42,101 nt of DNA from CAJCIY01 sp036379355. GTDB lineage: Bacteria; Actinomycetota; Actinomycetes; Mycobacteriales; CAJCIY01. Below, piece after piece: positions 39,659 to 42,101 of this stretch; the stretch's first letter is position 1; every line of letters starts with the position of its first letter. Both the position numbers and the translations under genes were made by a program. The stretch covers positions 1 through 42,101 of the forward strand of contig DASVGV010000043.1 in NCBI GenBank assembly GCA_036379355.1, in the 5' to 3' direction. Under the pieces are notes generated by a model. It saw only the letters and a list, made by a program, of their open reading frames with translations. It did no database searches and had not been told where the DNA came from.

Positions 39659-40869
39659 CGGGCTGCTCCTGTCAGGGCGTTCGTCGTGGTGGACGGAGAG
39701 GCAGTCAGGGTGCGGGCGAGCCAGCCGTAGACCGTCTGGGCCCAGAGGTCCTGCCCGAGTCCCGCGCAGTGCCCCTCACCTCCGTCGGCCGCAGTGAGCC
39801 GCACGAGGGTGGCGCGGCCGGGCGTCATCGCCTGCTGGAGCCGCGGTCCCCCGCCGCCCGCGAAGTCGCGGTCGGCTTCGACGATCAGCGTCGGGCAGGC
39901 GATCTGGGCGGCGTGGTCGATCATCGTGAACCGCTTCAGCTCGGCGAAGTAGTCCGGGATGGCGTGCAGTCCGTGCGCGGCCATGCGCGCCCCGAAGAAC
40001 TCCGCCCGGCCGGCGCTGAGCCTGGTCTGGAGGGTCGCGACCGGCCCCGCGACCTTGCCGACGAAGCCGCCGGGGATGCGTGCGCCCATGTCGGGCTGGG
40101 CGGGATCGCAGACCAGGGCGGCGATCCGGTGTTCGAAGGCGGCAGCCCGCGGTGCCAGGTAGCCGCCGAAGGAGCGCCCGACCAGCACGACGGCCGCCGG
40201 GTCGGTCTCGGGGCGGGCCAGGAGCCAGTCGAGGACCGGGCCGAGCACGTGCTCGAAGTCGTGGCGGAAGAACAGGTGCTGGACGTAGAGCGCGCCGCCC
40301 TGCCCCGGGCCCTCGAAGATCAGGGCGTTGTAGCCGCGCGCCAGGGCGCCGGCCGCGTTCACCCACCCCGCCTCGGCCGTCGAGTCGTACCCCGCCGGGA
40401 AGACCAGGGTCGGCCGGGGTCGCGCCGGTCCGGGCGGGGTGAGGAGGTAGCCGGTCAGATGCGTGCCCTCGTAAGGGATCCGGGCCACGTGCGCCCCGCC
40501 GTCCATCAGGGGAAGTGCGGCCCGGAAGGCCTCCACGTGGGTGCGGTAGCCGGACTGGAGCCGGTCGTCGTCGATGTCCGACCGGGTGAAGTAGAAGGCC
40601 TGCCGGGCGTACTCGCTCGCCCGCAGGTAGGCCAGGCGGGCGCTCACCCGATCTCCGGCGGCGGCGCTCGACTCGGCGGCGTCGAGCGCGACGGCGGCGC
40701 GGGCCGACCAAGCCGCGTGCCACGAGGCACCGCAGAGCCGGCCCACCTGCCGGGCGGTGGCCAGGGCCTCGCCCAGGTCGGCCGCGCCGGCCGGTGCCGC
40801 CGCGAGGGTGCGGACGAGCTGGCCGTCGTAGAAGGGATTCCGGAACAGGACGCGGGCGGGGTTGGTCAT
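39655..40869 (-). CDS. Alpha/beta hydrolase, FrsA/S9-like with helical N-terminal cap
   Basis: A 404-residue hydrolase. Residues 1-120 are helical (a cap as in 2,6-dihydroxypseudooxynicotine hydrolase-like enzymes). The catalytic domain has the oxyanion segment FPAGYDST (157-164), EGPGQGG, nucleophile S233 in LVGRSFGGYLAPR, an acid in VEADRDF (D333 or D335), and H367 in EGHCAG. Such enzymes cleave C-C, ester or peptide bonds in small molecules. ATG 40869 has a GGAG ribosome binding site. It is first in a two-gene operon with the NTF2-like gene and divergent from a TetR regulator across a perfect palindrome. The substrate is probably related to the TetR ligand, which is inference. Confidence 0.9.
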   Translation of the reverse strand: MTNPARVLFRNPFYDGQLVRTLAAAPAGAADLGEALATARQVGRLCGASWHAAWSARAAVALDAAESSAAAGDRVSARLAYLRASEYARQAFYFTRSDIDDDRLQSGYRTHVEAFRAALPLMDGGAHVARIPYEGTHLTGYLLTPPGPARPRPTLVFPAGYDSTAEAGWVNAAGALARGYNALIFEGPGQGGALYVQHLFFRHDFEHVLGPVLDWLLARPETDPAAVVLVGRSFGGYLAPRAAAFEHRIAALVCDPAQPDMGARIPGGFVGKVAGPVATLQTRLSAGRAEFFGARMAAHGLHAIPDYFAELKRFTMIDHAAQIACPTLIVEADRDFAGGGGPRLQQAMTPGRATLVRLTAADGGEGHCAGLGQDLWAQTVYGWLARTLTASPSTTTNALTGAAR

Positions 40870-40897
40870 GGGGTCTCCAAGCGGAGGGACGATTTCT

Positions 40898-40928
40898 CGA
40901 ACACTGTACGAGTCTCGTACAGTGTTCG
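40898..40928. promoter_or_regulatory. 31-bp perfect palindrome, TetR operator
   Basis: CGAACACTGTACGAG (40898-40912), a single T (40913) and CTCGTACAGTGTTCG (40914-40928) make perfect 15-base arms. It lies in the 83-bp gap between the divergent hydrolase and TetR genes and overlaps where both promoters must be. This is the expected layout for a TetR regulator repressing itself and its neighbour. Confidence 0.88.
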
Positions 40929-40952
40929 TCAAGCCTGTGGCAGAATGTCCGC

Positions 40953-41735
40953 ATGGCCACATCGCCCGCGCCGTCGACCGATCCGGCCCACCGGTCCGTG
41001 TTCGCGGATCCACCGCGTACGAAGCGGCCCCGCCCGGAGCTCAGCCGGGAGATCGTCGTGGGCGCCGCCCTCGCGATCCTCGATCGCGAGGGCGCCGACC
41101 AGCTGTCGTTCCGGCGCCTCGCCGCCGACCTCGGCGCCGGAGCGGCGTCGCTCTACTGGTACGTCCCCAACCGGGAGGCCCTGCTCGACCTCGCCCTCGA
41201 TGCCGTCGCCGCGGAGGTCTGGGCGGCGATCCCGGCCCGCGCGAAGAAGGCGACGACCGCGGCGGGCTGGCGCCGCGACCTTCGCCGGGTGGCGGTCGAG
41301 ATGTACGTCGGCCTCGGGCGGCGGCCGTGGGCCGGCCGCCAGCAGCTCGTGTCCTCCGACCGCGGACCGAACCAGCTGCGCATCTGGGACCACCTCGGGC
41401 GCATCTGCTTCCGGGCCGGCCTCGGCGACCGGGACGCGTTCTATGCCATGACCGCAGTGCTCAGCTTCGTCCTCGGCTACGTCTCCCAGGAGACCGCGCC
41501 GACCGACCGGGATGTCGATCGGGAGAGCCACCTCGCCGCCATGGGCGAGCACATGCAGGCGCTCGACCCGGCGGAGTTCCCGGCCGCCCGCCGCCTGGTT
41601 GCGACCTTCGCGACCCACGACCAGCGCAGCCAGTTCGAGGCCGGCCTCGACCTGCTCCTCGACGGCATCGAACAGCAGGTCACCCGCACTCCGTCGCGCT
41701 CACGAACCCCATCGTCGGGCTCGTCAGCACGCTGA
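40953..41735 (+). CDS. TetR family transcriptional regulator
   Basis: A 260-residue repressor. The N-terminal domain (about 28-75) shows the TetR pattern: SREIVVGAALAILDREGADQLSFRRLAADLGAGAASLYWYVPNREALLDLALDAV, where the recognition helix is GAASLYWYV. The C-terminal domain is helical and resembles the TetR_C-type ligand pocket (MYVGLGRRPWAGRQQLV, FVLGYVSQE). The last 15 residues are Arg/Ser/Thr-rich and disordered. ATG 40953 begins 24 bases after the 31-bp palindrome. It is divergent from the hydrolase/NTF2-like operon, which it probably represses together with itself. The inducer is unknown. Confidence 0.92.
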   Translation: MATSPAPSTDPAHRSVFADPPRTKRPRPELSREIVVGAALAILDREGADQLSFRRLAADLGAGAASLYWYVPNREALLDLALDAVAAEVWAAIPARAKKATTAAGWRRDLRRVAVEMYVGLGRRPWAGRQQLVSSDRGPNQLRIWDHLGRICFRAGLGDRDAFYAMTAVLSFVLGYVSQETAPTDRDVDRESHLAAMGEHMQALDPAEFPAARRLVATFATHDQRSQFEAGLDLLLDGIEQQVTRTPSRSRTPSSGSSAR

Positions 41736-41744
41736 TCGCCGGGC

Positions 41745-41761
41745 CCGCCGCCCCGCGGCGG
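41745..41761. terminator. Hairpin between the convergent TetR and phosphatase-like genes
   Basis: CCGCCGC (41745-41751) pairs with GCGGCGG (41755-41761) across a three-base loop, between the TetR stop (41735) and the reverse-strand stop at 41813. It could serve both directions. Confidence 0.5.
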
Positions 41762-41812
41762 ACGCGTCGAGTAGCGCCCGCTGATCTCCGCCGGCGGTGG
41801 CCGTCGGTCGGC

Positions 41813-42101
41813 TCAGGTGCCGAGGTACAGGTAGCCGTAGGCCTCGTCGCGGACGGCGACGCCGGCGTCGGCGAGGGCCTGGTCCCAGTCGCCACGGCAG
41901 TCGGGGTCGGCGTGGGACATGCCGTGGTCGGCGGTCAGCAGGATCACGGTGCCGTCGAGCAGGTCGCGCTCGACGAGCAGGTCGAGGAACACGCCGAGCC
42001 GCCGGTCGGCGTCGACCAGACCGGCCGTCGCGATCGGCGCATGCGCTCCCCCGGCGTGGTGCGCCGAGTCGGTGAGCGTGGTGTTCCACCAGGCAAGGCG
42101 C
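41813..42101 (-). CDS. Alkaline-phosphatase-superfamily (type I phosphodiesterase/pyrophosphatase) protein, C-terminal part
   Basis: The last 95 residues of a gene entering from the right edge, ending at TGA 41813-41815. The visible segment includes the Asn/Thr-rich WWNTTLTDSAHHAGGAH, the helix DADRRLGVFLDLLVERDLLDGT, and the metal-binding TADHGM, where Asp and His are ligands of the two-metal site in this superfamily. This matches phosphodiesterase/nucleotide pyrophosphatase-type proteins that track how long until a reaction chain ends (LLVERDLLDGTVILLTADHG). The start and the nucleophile lie outside the window, so the substrate class cannot be given. It is convergent with the TetR gene. Confidence 0.8.
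   Translation of the reverse strand, partial: RLAWWNTTLTDSAHHAGGAHAPIATAGLVDADRRLGVFLDLLVERDLLDGTVILLTADHGMSHADPDCRGDWDQALADAGVAVRDEAYGYLYLGT

Overview
The window is about 42 kb of very GC-rich DNA with GTG starts, TANNNT -10 boxes, leaderless-type gene starts and short four-base gene overlaps. Together with its gene families (DUF222/HNH, UPF0182, DUF2342 zincin, DUF5679, FadE/FadD-type enzymes) this points to a chromosomal segment of a high-GC actinobacterium. I cannot name the genus. I see no rRNA, tRNA, CRISPR array, insertion sequence or prophage.

Layout. (1) 1-1344: a DUF222/HNH endonuclease cut by the left edge. (2) 1477-9815: a catabolic block on the + strand with a zinc alcohol dehydrogenase, a D-aminoacylase-type amidohydrolase, two overlapping acyl-CoA dehydrogenases, a crotonase and an acyl-CoA ligase, interrupted by one reverse-strand DoxX gene. 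It looks like activation and beta-oxidation-like processing of an unidentified acid. (3) 9829-27151: a neighbourhood resembling a core actinobacterial locus: UPF0182 membrane protein, an unusual sensor kinase, a PDZ/Lon-like protease, small proteins, a DUF2342 zincin-like protein, a YgjP-type metallopeptidase, a crotonase, an RlpA-like cell-wall protein, a DUF5679 zinc ribbon, a ThiF-like protein, an ABC1/UbiB kinase and FtsH. In mycobacteria the ABC1 kinase is followed by whiB7 and uvrD2; here ftsH takes that place.

(4) 27164-34488: a small zinc-ribbon protein, YaaA and a crotonase in one reverse-strand operon; a GNAT acetyltransferase; then HrpA helicase coupled to a secreted three-repeat protein. 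(5) 34653-36312: stress genes (1-Cys peroxiredoxin, Hsp20, MerR regulator), each ended by a strong hairpin or set behind a recognisable promoter. (6) 36322-39125: a Rid-domain/alpha-beta-hydrolase fusion and a secreted L,D-transpeptidase joined to FG-GAP repeats. (7) 39197-41735: a TetR regulator divergent from a hydrolase/NTF2-like pair across a perfect 31-bp palindrome. (8) The right edge cuts an alkaline-phosphatase-superfamily gene.

Most unusual points: a candidate pseudoknot beside the ftsH ribosome binding site; the Rid-hydrolase fusion, which recalls a joined RutC/RutD pair; the L,D-transpeptidase/FG-GAP fusion; a DUF2342 protein lacking its expected metal-motif histidine; a 79-nt structured element at 19977-20055; and convergent gene ends whose stop codons lie inside shared hairpins. 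None of these was tested by database search.
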